Assembly: GCF_000963865.1 (NCBI RefSeq)
Contig: NZ_CP011071.1
Span: 1,182,501 to 1,246,500, forward strand
Source: Flagellimonas lutaonensis
GTDB taxonomy: Bacteria; Bacteroidota; Bacteroidia; Flavobacteriales; Flavobacteriaceae
Direction of reading: 5' to 3'
DNA: 64,000 bases
Position 1 is the first letter of the stretch; every line of letters begins with the position of its first letter. Positions 7,113-14,673 of the stretch are shown here, in pieces. The position numbers and the translations under genes are program-made. The notes under the pieces were generated by a model. That model searched no databases, had not been told where the DNA came from, and saw only the letters and a list, made by a program, of their open reading frames with translations.

Positions 7113-7643
7113 TTATTTGCTCAAAGCTTCGATCAACTCAGCTTTCTTCATAGAAGAATAACCGTTGATCTCTTTGGCCTTCGCCATTTCTTTAAGTTCA
7201 GCTACGGTCTTCTTTCCCAAATCTTCAGAAGCCTTGGGCTTTGCCTCTTTTTTAGGGGCGGCCTTGGGCGCTTCCTTCTTTGCAGCGGGCTTCTCTTGTT
7301 TGGCCTTTTCCGGGGCAGCTTTTTTGGCTCCCTTCGCCACAATGTTCTCAACCACAATTTCGGTCAAATACTGCCTGTGGCCGTTTTTCTTGCGGTATCC
7401 TTTTCTTCTTTTCTTTTTAAAGACAATTACCTTGTCTCCCTTTAGGTGCTTGACCACTTTGACCTCTACCGCTGCACCTTCTATAGCCGGGGCGCCAATG
7501 GTTACGTTGCCACCGTCTTCCAACAACAATACCTTATCGAAGGTCACTTTCTTACCTTCTTCGGTCTGCAAGCGGTGCACGTACACTTTTTGGTCTTTCG
7601 CAACCTTGAATTGCTGCCCTGCCATCTCTACAATTGCGTACAT
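7113..7643 (-). CDS. rplU: 50S ribosomal protein L21 with C-terminal SAP/Rho-N-like extension (176 aa)
   Basis: Residues 1-103 are a normal L21, with MYAIVEMAGQQFKV at the start and a basic KKKRRKGYRKKNGHRQ near 77-91. The family is usually about 100-105 residues. Here an Ala/Lys/Pro-rich linker (about 104-143) leads to a compact C-terminal module (144-176, KKTVAELKEMAKAKEINGYS then MKKAELIEAL). That module has the helix-turn-helix spacing of Rho-N/SAP nucleic-acid-binding motifs. Such tails are known on ribosomal proteins of some Flavobacteriia. The extension has the same Lys/Ala-rich codon style as the core, so I read it as native, not a frameshift. Confidence 0.95.
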   Translation of the reverse strand: MYAIVEMAGQQFKVAKDQKVYVHRLQTEEGKKVTFDKVLLLEDGGNVTIGAPAIEGAAVEVKVVKHLKGDKVIVFKKKRRKGYRKKNGHRQYLTEIVVENIVAKGAKKAAPEKAKQEKPAAKKEAPKAAPKKEAKPKASEDLGKKTVAELKEMAKAKEINGYSSMKKAELIEALSK

Positions 7644-7679
7644 ACTCTAATTGATTTATGTTCTGTTTTATCTCTTTGC

Positions 7680-7717
7680 GCGGGCAAGCCCGCCGAAGAA
7701 AAATCTTCTGATTTTTC
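7680..7717 (-). promoter_or_regulatory. Structured leader of rplU-rpmA
   Basis: The roughly 80-nt leader contains two perfect hairpins: GAAAAATC-AGAA-GATTTTTC (7717-7698 on the minus strand), then GCGGGC-TT-GCCCGC (7693-7680). Neither is followed by enough T to be a clear terminator. It may be an autoregulatory ribosomal-protein leader. Confidence 0.4.
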
Positions 7718-7729
7718 CCTAGGAGGGTG

Positions 7730-7759
7730 CAAATATACTGCTAAATCTATAATTGACAA
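7730..7759 (-). promoter_or_regulatory. Promoter of rplU-rpmA
   Basis: Minus strand: a -33 TTG (7759-7757) and a -7 TATATTTG (7737-7730) with a 19-nt spacer fit the Bacteroidetes consensus well. Confidence 0.75.
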
Positions 7760-7774
7760 GGGCTTTTGAAAAGA

Positions 7775-8230
7775 TTAGGCCGCTTTCTTTCTCGGATTGT
7801 TCGACGATTTGAACAACTGCATAAAAGAAAGGGTCAAAACCAAGGTGGTGGCAATGCCCATAATGGCTACGGTAAAGAAAACGATGCCCTCAAAATTTTT
7901 ATAGTCCTTCGCCCAGGATTGTGATAGCTCGTCTAGAAATGTTGTGTTGAGCTCTGTTGAATAGACGGCAAAGAAAATGGTGAACAAGATGGTGGCAACG
8001 ATTCCTGTGGTGATGCCCGCGGTGAACCCTTTCCCATAATTGAAATCCTTTCCCATTCTCAGTTTGGTGATCTTCAAGGTTTCGTAGATGCCGAATCCTG
8101 TAATGACCCCGTTGAATAGACTGAAAAAAACATTGGTGTGCTTTCCGAAGAGCGATAAAATTAGAAAGTAGGCGATCAGGCAAGCACTGGTCACAATTCC
8201 GAATCGGATGGGTAGGGTCAAGTTCTTCAT
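7775..8230 (-). CDS. DUF4199 membrane protein (151 aa)
   Basis: A DUF4199 protein, a Bacteroidetes family of four-helix membrane proteins of unknown function. Four hydrophobic stretches lie at about residues 8-27, 34-50, 67-90 and 110-138. A conserved-looking FNYGKGFTAGITTGIVAT sits at the start of the third, and a basic tail (NNPRKKAA) ends the protein. There is no signal peptide with a cleavage site. It stands alone on the minus strand between rplU and the divergent M16 pair. No promoter of the TAnnTTTG form is obvious in the 162-nt upstream gap. Confidence 0.82.
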   Translation of the reverse strand: MKNLTLPIRFGIVTSACLIAYFLILSLFGKHTNVFFSLFNGVITGFGIYETLKITKLRMGKDFNYGKGFTAGITTGIVATILFTIFFAVYSTELNTTFLDELSQSWAKDYKNFEGIVFFTVAIMGIATTLVLTLSFMQLFKSSNNPRKKAA

Positions 8231-8339
8231 ATCCCGAATATTTTATTCAAATGTTAATTTAAAGATTTTTTTCGATAAAATCCTGTTAAAGCCGAAAGGC
8301 AATTACCACCTTTAGACAAAAAAATCAGTTATATTAGCT

Positions 8340-8361
8340 GAGCACTTTAACGTGCTCTTTT
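8340..8361 (+). promoter_or_regulatory. Hairpin in the leader of the M16 peptidase genes
   Basis: GAGCAC-TTTAAC-GTGCTC followed by TTTT lies about 30 nt before the first M16 gene. The form is that of a short terminator, but nothing on the plus strand precedes it. It may be an attenuator or simply a leader stem. Confidence 0.35.
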
Positions 8362-8392
8362 ACTTACCTTTAAAGTTAACACACAAACACTA

Positions 8393-9721
8393 ATGAGAAT
8401 GAGAAAAAACGTATTATTTGTCTTTTTCATACTTTTTTCGATTGGGTCGCCCCTGGCCCAAGAGGTGAAATTTGAGGAGTATGATCTAGATAACGGCCTA
8501 CATGTGATACTGCACCAAGACAATTCGGCGCCGGTGGTCACCACATCGGTAATGTACCACGTCGGTGCCAAAGATGAAGACCCTGACAAGACAGGGTTTG
8601 CCCACTTTTTCGAGCACTTGTTGTTCGAGGGCACCAAAAACATCGAACGGGGCGAGTGGTTCAAAATCGTATCTTCCAATGGCGGAAACAACAACGCGAA
8701 CACCACTCAAGACAGAACCTACTACTATGAAGTATTTCCGTCGAACAATCTTGAACTGGGGCTCTGGCTCGAATCGGAGAGAATGTTGCACCCCATTATC
8801 AACCAGATTGGGGTGGACACCCAAAAAGAAGTGGTGCAAGAAGAACGACGTCTGCGCTATGACAATGCCCCTTATGGCAGATGGCGCGAGCAGATGTTCA
8901 AGCACCTTTTCAAGAAACACCCCTACCGCTGGCAGACCATAGGATCGTTGGAGCATTTGGCGAGTGCCTCGCTCGATGACTTTAAAAAATTCAACGAAAT
9001 CTTCTACGTGCCCAACAATGCCGTATTGGTCGTGGCCGGTGACATTGACATCGACGAGACAAAAAACATGGTACAAGACTACTTTGGGCCTATTCCCAAA
9101 GGCGATGAAATCGAGAGAAAAACATTTGCCGAAGAGCCGATTGCAGAGACCATCAAGGCCAAGTACCATGACCCGAACATCCAAATTCCAGCCATACTCA
9201 TGGGATATCGCACACCGGCACAGACCGAGCGTGATGCCTATGTGCTCGACATGATATCGACTTATTTGAGTGACGGCAAGAGTTCGAAACTCTACAAAAA
9301 ACTGGTCGATGAAAAGAAAATGGCACTACAGGTCTTCGCTTTCAACGGTTCGCAAGAAGATTATGGGGCCTATGTGGTTGGCGCACTTCCTGTGGGCGAT
9401 ACCTCCCTTGAGGCCTTAAAGACAGAAATCGACGAAGAAATTGAGAAGGTCAAGACAGAGTTGATCTCTGAAAGAGACTACCAAAAACTACAGAACAAGT
9501 TCGAGAACAATTTCGTGAATTCGAACAGCAGTGTGGCGGGTATCGCCAATTCGCTTGCCAGGTACTACATGCTCTATGATGACACCAACCTCATCAACAC
9601 CCAAATCGATATTTATCGGTCAATTACCCGTGAGGAGATAAGGGAGGTTGCCAAGAAATACCTGAACAAGAACCAACGTGTTGAATTGGAATATCTACCA
9701 GAACAAAAAGAAGCCAATTAA
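8393..9721 (+). CDS. M16 zinc peptidase, catalytic subunit (442 aa)
   Basis: Secreted (periplasmic) metallopeptidase of the M16 (pitrilysin/processing peptidase) family. A signal peptide covers about residues 1-22, ending SPLAQ. The inverted zinc motif H-F-F-E-H is intact (His71, Glu74, His75), with the third ligand in VVQEERR at about 151. A second, non-catalytic M16 domain follows from about residue 190. It lies one base before the next gene, an M16 protein that lacks the zinc motif, so the two should form an active/inactive heterodimer, as in mitochondrial processing peptidase. The substrate cannot be inferred. Confidence 0.93.
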   Translation: MRMRKNVLFVFFILFSIGSPLAQEVKFEEYDLDNGLHVILHQDNSAPVVTTSVMYHVGAKDEDPDKTGFAHFFEHLLFEGTKNIERGEWFKIVSSNGGNNNANTTQDRTYYYEVFPSNNLELGLWLESERMLHPIINQIGVDTQKEVVQEERRLRYDNAPYGRWREQMFKHLFKKHPYRWQTIGSLEHLASASLDDFKKFNEIFYVPNNAVLVVAGDIDIDETKNMVQDYFGPIPKGDEIERKTFAEEPIAETIKAKYHDPNIQIPAILMGYRTPAQTERDAYVLDMISTYLSDGKSSKLYKKLVDEKKMALQVFAFNGSQEDYGAYVVGALPVGDTSLEALKTEIDEEIEKVKTELISERDYQKLQNKFENNFVNSNSSVAGIANSLARYYMLYDDTNLINTQIDIYRSITREEIREVAKKYLNKNQRVELEYLPEQKEAN

Positions 9722-9722
9722 G

Positions 9723-11801
9723 ATGAAAAAATTTTTTTTATTAGCCGTATTATCGCTCGTAATGGGCGTTTCGCATGCGCAAGTCGATAGAAGCCAACAG
9801 CCCAAGCCCGGGCCTGCGCCCAAAATCAATTTGCAAGAACCCAAAACATTTGACCTGAACAATGGCCTAAAGGTGATGGTGGTCGAAAACCACAAATTGC
9901 CCAGGGTCTCGATACAACTCACCATAGACAACCCTCCCATTCTTGAGGGCGATAAAGCAGGTGTTTCTTCACTGACCGCTAGTCTTTTGGGCAATGGATC
10001 GAAAAACATTTCAAAAGATGACTTCAATGAGGAAGTAGACTTTTTGGGCGCATCAATAAGCTTTGGCCCCCAAAGTGCCTTTGCCAGTTCATTATCAAAG
10101 TATTTCCCTAGAATTTTGGAGTTGCTGGCCGATGCAGCCATCAATCCTAATTTTACCCAAGAAGAGTTTGAAAAGGAAAAGGAAAAACTACTCACAAGTC
10201 TCAAGGCACAGGAAAACGATGTGTCTGCAGTGGCCGATAGGGTTCAGAACGCCCTTTCATACGGCAAAAACCACCCTAAGGGCGAGTTTACCACCGAAGA
10301 AACAGTGAACAATGTGGCCTTGGCCGACGTGCAGCAGTTTTACCGCAACTATTTCGTGCCCGCCAATGCCTATTTGGTGGTAATCGGTGACGTGAAATTC
10401 GATGAGGTAAAAAAGCTGGTCACTGAGAATTTCACGCCTTGGACAAAAGCCGTGCCGCCTACCATTGACTATTCTGAACCAACAGAGGCCCAGTACACAC
10501 AAATCAACTTTGTTGACATGCCCAACGCTGTGCAGTCTGAAATATCGGTACAGAACCTCGTTGACCTCAAAATGAAAGACGACGATTATCTGGCAGCACT
10601 GTTGGCCAACAGAATTTTAGGAGGGGGTGCCCAGGCCCGTCTTTTTTTAAACCTTAGGGAAGATAAGGGCTACACCTATGGTTCATACTCGGGCATCGGC
10701 AATGACAAGTACGGCCCAAGTACCTTTCGCGCACAGGCCAGTGTTCGAAACGCGGTCACCGATAGTGCGGTGGTCGAAATCTTGAAAGAGGTCGACAAGA
10801 TCATCAAAGAACCCGTGAGCGAAAAAGAATTGGCCGATGCCAAGGCGAAATACACGGGCAACTTTGTAATGGCCCTGGAGAGACCGCAAACCATTGCAAA
10901 TTATGCCTTGAACATAGAAATTGAAGACTTGCCCAAAGACTTCTACAAAACCTATCTAGAGCGGTTGAACGCCGTAAGCGTGGAAGAGGTTCAAAAGGCA
11001 GCAGCAAAGCACTTCTCTTCGAGCAACGCAAGGGCCGTAGTGGTCGGCAAGGGCAGCGAGGTCATTGAAAATCTTGAAAAGGTCGAGTTCAATGGCAAAA
11101 AACTGCCTGTTCTATATTATGACAAGTACGCCAACAAAACAGAAAAGCCAGACTACAATTCGGCCATTCTAGATGGAATCACCGCAAGCGATGTCATCAA
11201 TAAATATTTTGAGGCCATTGGGGGTGCTGAAAAGATAAATTCGATAGAGTCGCTCAAATTGGTCTACGAAGGTGAGGTAATGGGCAGTAAAATCAAGGTG
11301 GAAGAAAAACGTACAGCCGACAAGTTTGCCCAAACCACCTATATGAACGAATCGCCCATGATGGGGGTCGTTGCCAAAGGCGATGAACTGGTAATGAAAC
11401 AAGGACCGAACAAAATACCCCTGCCCGAAGAGATGAAAAAAGACATGATGAACGTTATGGGCATTTTTGCAGAACAGGCTATCTTGGCCAATGGTTCGGC
11501 AAAGTTGGCGGGCATCGAAAAAGTAGACGGCAAAGACGCCTATAAGATCGATGTTTCGGGCAATGTCATCAATGCTTCGTTCTTCTATGATGTGGAGACA
11601 GGGCTAAAGGTCAAAGAAAGTACCGTAATTAATATGAACGGGCAAACCCAGAACCAATCGTCATTGCTTAAGGAGTACCAAGAGATTGATGGTATCAAGT
11701 TCCCCAGCGTCAAGACCCAAAGCATGGGCCCACAAGAAATCGAGGTGAAACTGCTCGAGGCAGTTGTCAACAAAGATGTATCTGAGGCCGATTTTGAGTA
11801 G
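9723..11801 (+). CDS. M16 peptidase-like protein, inactive partner with C-terminal extension (692 aa)
   Basis: Start chosen at ATG 9723 because it begins a clear signal peptide (MKKFFLLAVLSLVMGVSHAQ). Residues about 35-440 form an M16 pair of domains. Where catalytic members have HxxEH, this protein has a G-V-S-S-L-T-A-S stretch, so it cannot bind zinc. The family substrate-binding arginine/tyrosine motif LREDKGYTYGSYSG is kept. An extra domain of about 230 residues follows (from about 460: ITASDVINKYFEAIGGAEKI), resembling the LolA/outer-membrane lipoprotein-sorting beta fold. It is translated together with the upstream catalytic subunit. A terminator follows at 11824. Confidence 0.92.
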   Translation: MKKFFLLAVLSLVMGVSHAQVDRSQQPKPGPAPKINLQEPKTFDLNNGLKVMVVENHKLPRVSIQLTIDNPPILEGDKAGVSSLTASLLGNGSKNISKDDFNEEVDFLGASISFGPQSAFASSLSKYFPRILELLADAAINPNFTQEEFEKEKEKLLTSLKAQENDVSAVADRVQNALSYGKNHPKGEFTTEETVNNVALADVQQFYRNYFVPANAYLVVIGDVKFDEVKKLVTENFTPWTKAVPPTIDYSEPTEAQYTQINFVDMPNAVQSEISVQNLVDLKMKDDDYLAALLANRILGGGAQARLFLNLREDKGYTYGSYSGIGNDKYGPSTFRAQASVRNAVTDSAVVEILKEVDKIIKEPVSEKELADAKAKYTGNFVMALERPQTIANYALNIEIEDLPKDFYKTYLERLNAVSVEEVQKAAAKHFSSSNARAVVVGKGSEVIENLEKVEFNGKKLPVLYYDKYANKTEKPDYNSAILDGITASDVINKYFEAIGGAEKINSIESLKLVYEGEVMGSKIKVEEKRTADKFAQTTYMNESPMMGVVAKGDELVMKQGPNKIPLPEEMKKDMMNVMGIFAEQAILANGSAKLAGIEKVDGKDAYKIDVSGNVINASFFYDVETGLKVKESTVINMNGQTQNQSSLLKEYQEIDGIKFPSVKTQSMGPQEIEVKLLEAVVNKDVSEADFE

Positions 11802-11823
11802 AAACTGGAAATAAGCATGTGAA

Positions 11824-11850
11824 AGGCGCTCAGTTTTGGGGCGCCTTTTT
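11824..11850 (+). terminator. Terminator of the M16 pair, overlapping a promoter
   Basis: AGGCGC (11824-11829) pairs with GCGCCT (11841-11846) and is followed by TTTTT. The T-rich tail runs into TATTTTTG (11852-11859), the -7 element of the next gene, so one stretch ends one unit and starts the next. Confidence 0.65.
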
Positions 11851-11851
11851 A

Positions 11852-11859
11852 TATTTTTG
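11852..11859 (+). promoter_or_regulatory. -7 element placed four bases before the lipoprotein ATG
   Basis: TATTTTTG fits TAnnTTTG and ends exactly 4 nt before ATG 11864. A TTG about 14-17 nt upstream could be the -33. Transcription would start at or near the ATG, giving a leaderless mRNA. Confidence 0.55.
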
Positions 11860-11863
11860 CACT

Positions 11864-12283
11864 ATGAAAAAAATAATTCTTCTTCTCGCTTTAATTTTCG
11901 TTGCGGCATCTTGTAAAGAGCAAAAAAAAGAAACCCAAAACGACACGACCCAAATGCAGGAGGTCATGGCCATTCACGATGAGGTAATGCCTAAAATGAG
12001 CAAGCTGGGCAAGTTGGTCGCCGAACTGAAAACCAAGGTCGATACCACAGAAACGGGCCGGCAATATGAAGCTGCCATGAAAGACCTTCAGGCGGCCCAT
12101 AAGGCCATGATGGACTGGATGCAAGGATTTGGCGACCGATTCGATTCTGATGAAATTTTGAACGGAAAAGAATTGACTCCCCAAAAACAGCAATGGCTCG
12201 ATGAAGAGGAAGAAAAGGTAAAAGCCCTTCGAGAACAAATCAATTTAAGTATTGAGCGTGCCGAAAAACTTTTGAAAAAATAG
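11864..12283 (+). CDS. Conserved small lipoprotein (139 aa)
   Basis: Start placed at ATG 11864, which begins a clear lipoprotein signal (MKKIILLLALIFVAASC, lipobox Cys17). The mature part is almost wholly helical and charged, with repeated Met/Lys/Glu heptads (HDEVMPKMSKLGKLVAEL, then QEL/EEEEEKVKAL), so an extended coiled coil is likely. Similar flavobacterial proteins are often labelled viral A-type inclusion protein, which says nothing about function. It has its own promoter right before the ATG and converges with gldD, leaving only 3 nt between the stops. Confidence 0.75.
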   Translation: MKKIILLLALIFVAASCKEQKKETQNDTTQMQEVMAIHDEVMPKMSKLGKLVAELKTKVDTTETGRQYEAAMKDLQAAHKAMMDWMQGFGDRFDSDEILNGKELTPQKQQWLDEEEEKVKALREQINLSIERAEKLLKK

Positions 12284-12286
12284 GGT

Positions 12287-12850
12287 TCAATCGTTGTCCC
12301 ATTCAAGGGTTTCCAAAATTCTTCTGATATCTTTTTGAAGGTAAATCGCCGCTGGATAAATGGAGTCGTAATTCGGTTTCGCATAGAAGTACAAAGACCC
12401 GGTTACAAAATGCCTTAAACTATCGGTCGCGTAGAACTGTGATTGCGATGCGGCATTTCCGGTAACTTCATAAAACATTCCGTACACCCTTTTTTGTTCA
12501 TTGATATAGGGCTGCTCAATAATGTTGTCGGCCTTTACTACGTGTTCATATGAAAGTTTTTGTGCGTCGCGAAGCAATGTGGCAAGGTTATTATTGACTT
12601 TTTTGTAGGTGATGAACACCGATGCCTTCATCATCGGATAGTTCAGCACCATCGAACATTCTTCCTTTTTTTCTGGCTCAGAAAGGGTGTTGGCCATAAA
12701 GGTATAGGCGCAACCATCATTCCATTTCGAATACTCTGGCGCTGGAAACGTTAACCGTAGCATGGCCTTGGGCCTTGGCAGTACTTCTTCACCACCACAA
12801 CCGATACACACCAAGATGATCAAGAAAAAAATAAATACACTATTTTTCAT
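12287..12850 (-). CDS. gldD: Gliding motility lipoprotein GldD (187 aa)
   Basis: Lipoprotein needed for gliding and for the type IX secretion machinery in Flavobacterium johnsoniae (family knowledge). A lipoprotein signal ends at Cys18 (VCIGC). Typical GldD stretches follow: PRPKAMLRLTFPAPEY near 26-41 and VTGSLYFYAKPNYDSIYPA near 149-167. It overlaps gldE by 11 nt, and the two are translated as a unit after ssb and mutY. The length is normal for the family. Confidence 0.93.
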   Translation of the reverse strand: MKNSVFIFFLIILVCIGCGGEEVLPRPKAMLRLTFPAPEYSKWNDGCAYTFMANTLSEPEKKEECSMVLNYPMMKASVFITYKKVNNNLATLLRDAQKLSYEHVVKADNIIEQPYINEQKRVYGMFYEVTGNAASQSQFYATDSLRHFVTGSLYFYAKPNYDSIYPAAIYLQKDIRRILETLEWDND

Positions 12851-14168
12851 GGGGCAAGGTGACCTTAATTTGTTTCAATCGTTTTTTGTCAAGACTTTCA
12901 ACCACGAACTGGTAGTCATTGAACAACACTTTTTCGCCCCTTTTGGGGAAGCTTCCGGCTATTTCGAGCACAAAACCGGCAATGGTCTCCGACTCACCCT
13001 TTTTTTCCTCAAAAATGGATTCATCCTCAATTTTGGCCACCCGGTAAAAGTCCTTGAGGTTCGTTTTGCCCTCAAACACAAAGTTATGGTCGTCCAGCTT
13101 TGAAAAAATCAAATCCTCATCATCAAACTCATCGCTGATATCGCCCACGATTTCCTCGATAATGTCCTCAAGGGTAACAATGCCCGAAGTGCCCCCGTAC
13201 TCATCGACCACAATGGCCAAGTGCTTTTTCTTCTCCTGAAATTCCAATAGCAGGTCATCCAATTTTTTGTTCTCTGGCACAAAATAAGGCTCTCGTATAA
13301 GGCTCATCCAATTGAAGTTCTTTCTTTCTAGATAAGGCAAAAGGTCTTTGACATAGAGAACGCCCAAAACGTTGTCCATATTCTCTGAAAAGACCGGAAT
13401 TCTTGAATATCCGTTCTTTTTGATTTCCTCCAAAACCTCAGAAAACTTCATTTGCTCGTTCAGGGCAAAAATGTCTATACGAGGCCGCATTACCTGCTTG
13501 GTATCGGTATTGCCAAAAGAAACAATGCCCTCGAGTATCTTTTGTTCCTCTTTTGTGGTATCGCCTTCAGAGGTAAGCTCCAAAGCCTGTGAAAGATGGT
13601 CAACCCCAAAGTTTGACTTTTGACGGCCCAACTTGTCTTGCAAGAAAATGGTCGCCGAACGCATGGGCATGCTCAACGGATAGAACAAGCGGTCCAATAC
13701 GCTAAGGGGCAGCGACATAAAATGTGCAAACTTTATACGGTTTCTATTGGCATAGATTTTCGGAAGTATCTCACCGAACATCAATATCAAAAAAGTGGCC
13801 ACGATCACCTCTAAGATGAACCTAACGGATATAAAGCCAAATAGGGTTTGGTCAATGTTTGTAAAAAGCGTGTCGCCAATGGTGTTGAACAACAGTACAA
13901 TGCCAATGTTGATGGCATTGTTTGCAATTAAGATGGTGGCCAACAGTTTCTTTGGCTTTTCGAGCAATTTAACGATTCGCCTGCCCCGAAGGCTGTTGGT
14001 CTCGGCAATATCGTTCAATTCGGTCTGCGAGAGCCCAAAAAGGGCCACCTCTGCACCCGATATGAGTGCCGATGAAGCGAGCAACAGTACAAGCACCACC
14101 ATGTTTATCACGAACATGGTACTGATTGAAAAAAACAGCAAGCTCAAACTATAGGGCTCTGGGTCCAA
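12840..14168 (-). CDS. gldE: Gliding motility protein GldE, CNNM/CBS-domain membrane protein (442 aa)
   Basis: Hemolysin C/CNNM-type protein. A DUF21 transmembrane domain covers about residues 15-190 (start VLLLASSALISGAEVALFGLS). A CBS pair covers about 215-335 (MRPRIDIFAL; IVVDEYGGTSGIVTLEDIIEEIVG). A C-terminal CorC/HlyC domain follows from about 355. In F. johnsoniae GldE supports gliding together with GldD. The start is a TTG (first residues LDPEPYS), 22 nt after ssb. The gene overlaps gldD by 11 nt. A general CNNM ion-transport role is the alternative reading. Confidence 0.92.
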   Translation of the reverse strand: MDPEPYSLSLLFFSISTMFVINMVVLVLLLASSALISGAEVALFGLSQTELNDIAETNSLRGRRIVKLLEKPKKLLATILIANNAINIGIVLLFNTIGDTLFTNIDQTLFGFISVRFILEVIVATFLILMFGEILPKIYANRNRIKFAHFMSLPLSVLDRLFYPLSMPMRSATIFLQDKLGRQKSNFGVDHLSQALELTSEGDTTKEEQKILEGIVSFGNTDTKQVMRPRIDIFALNEQMKFSEVLEEIKKNGYSRIPVFSENMDNVLGVLYVKDLLPYLERKNFNWMSLIREPYFVPENKKLDDLLLEFQEKKKHLAIVVDEYGGTSGIVTLEDIIEEIVGDISDEFDDEDLIFSKLDDHNFVFEGKTNLKDFYRVAKIEDESIFEEKKGESETIAGFVLEIAGSFPKRGEKVLFNDYQFVVESLDKKRLKQIKVTLPHEK

Positions 14169-14190
14169 AAGTCAAAAATAAAATTTCTGT

Positions 14191-14649
14191 CTAGAATGGC
14201 AGATCGTCGTCAGGCTCTGCCTCATTGGCAACCATATTTTGCTTAGCTTCACCCTGTACGGGTCTCTCAAAAGAATGGGTCTTTTGTGCGGGGGCACTGT
14301 CATGGCCCTCTTTCTTGGTCGACAAAAAGGTGAAGTCTTGTACATGCACCTCTGTGGTATAGCGGGTATTGCCATCCTCACCCTGCCATTGTCGGTTCTT
14401 CAACCTACCTTCTACATACACCTTATCGCCTTTGCTTAAATATTTTTCACATATCTCGGCCGCCTTGTTGCGAACAACAATGTTGTGCCAGTCGGTATTG
14501 GTCACTTTTTCGCCCGTTTGGCGATTGGTATAGGTTTCGTTGGTGGCCAAGGGAAACCTGGCAATACAGCCCCCACCTTCAAAATAATGTATTTTGACCT
14601 CGTCACCTAGATGCCCTATCAGCATCACTTTGTTCAATGTTCCACTCAT
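14191..14649 (-). CDS. ssb: Single-stranded DNA-binding protein (152 aa)
   Basis: OB-fold SSB that coats single-stranded DNA in replication and repair. The OB domain is at residues 1-108 (LNKVMLIGHLGDEVKI; DWHNIVVRNKAAEICEKYL; GDKVYVEGRLKNRQW). A short disordered linker follows, then the acidic protein-docking tip DDDLPF at the C-terminus. It lies between mutY (24 nt upstream) and gldE, the order usual in Flavobacteriia, and is probably transcribed from the mutY promoter. Confidence 0.96.
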   Translation of the reverse strand: MSGTLNKVMLIGHLGDEVKIHYFEGGGCIARFPLATNETYTNRQTGEKVTNTDWHNIVVRNKAAEICEKYLSKGDKVYVEGRLKNRQWQGEDGNTRYTTEVHVQDFTFLSTKKEGHDSAPAQKTHSFERPVQGEAKQNMVANEAEPDDDLPF

Positions 14650-14673
14650 AATTCTATTGTTAGGTCAAAAATA

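Noticed and set aside
7165-7650. 161-residue plus-strand frame across rplU
   Set aside because: It is antisense to an unmistakable L21 gene; its Ala/Ser/Phe-rich content is the mirror of the Lys/Ala-rich tail.
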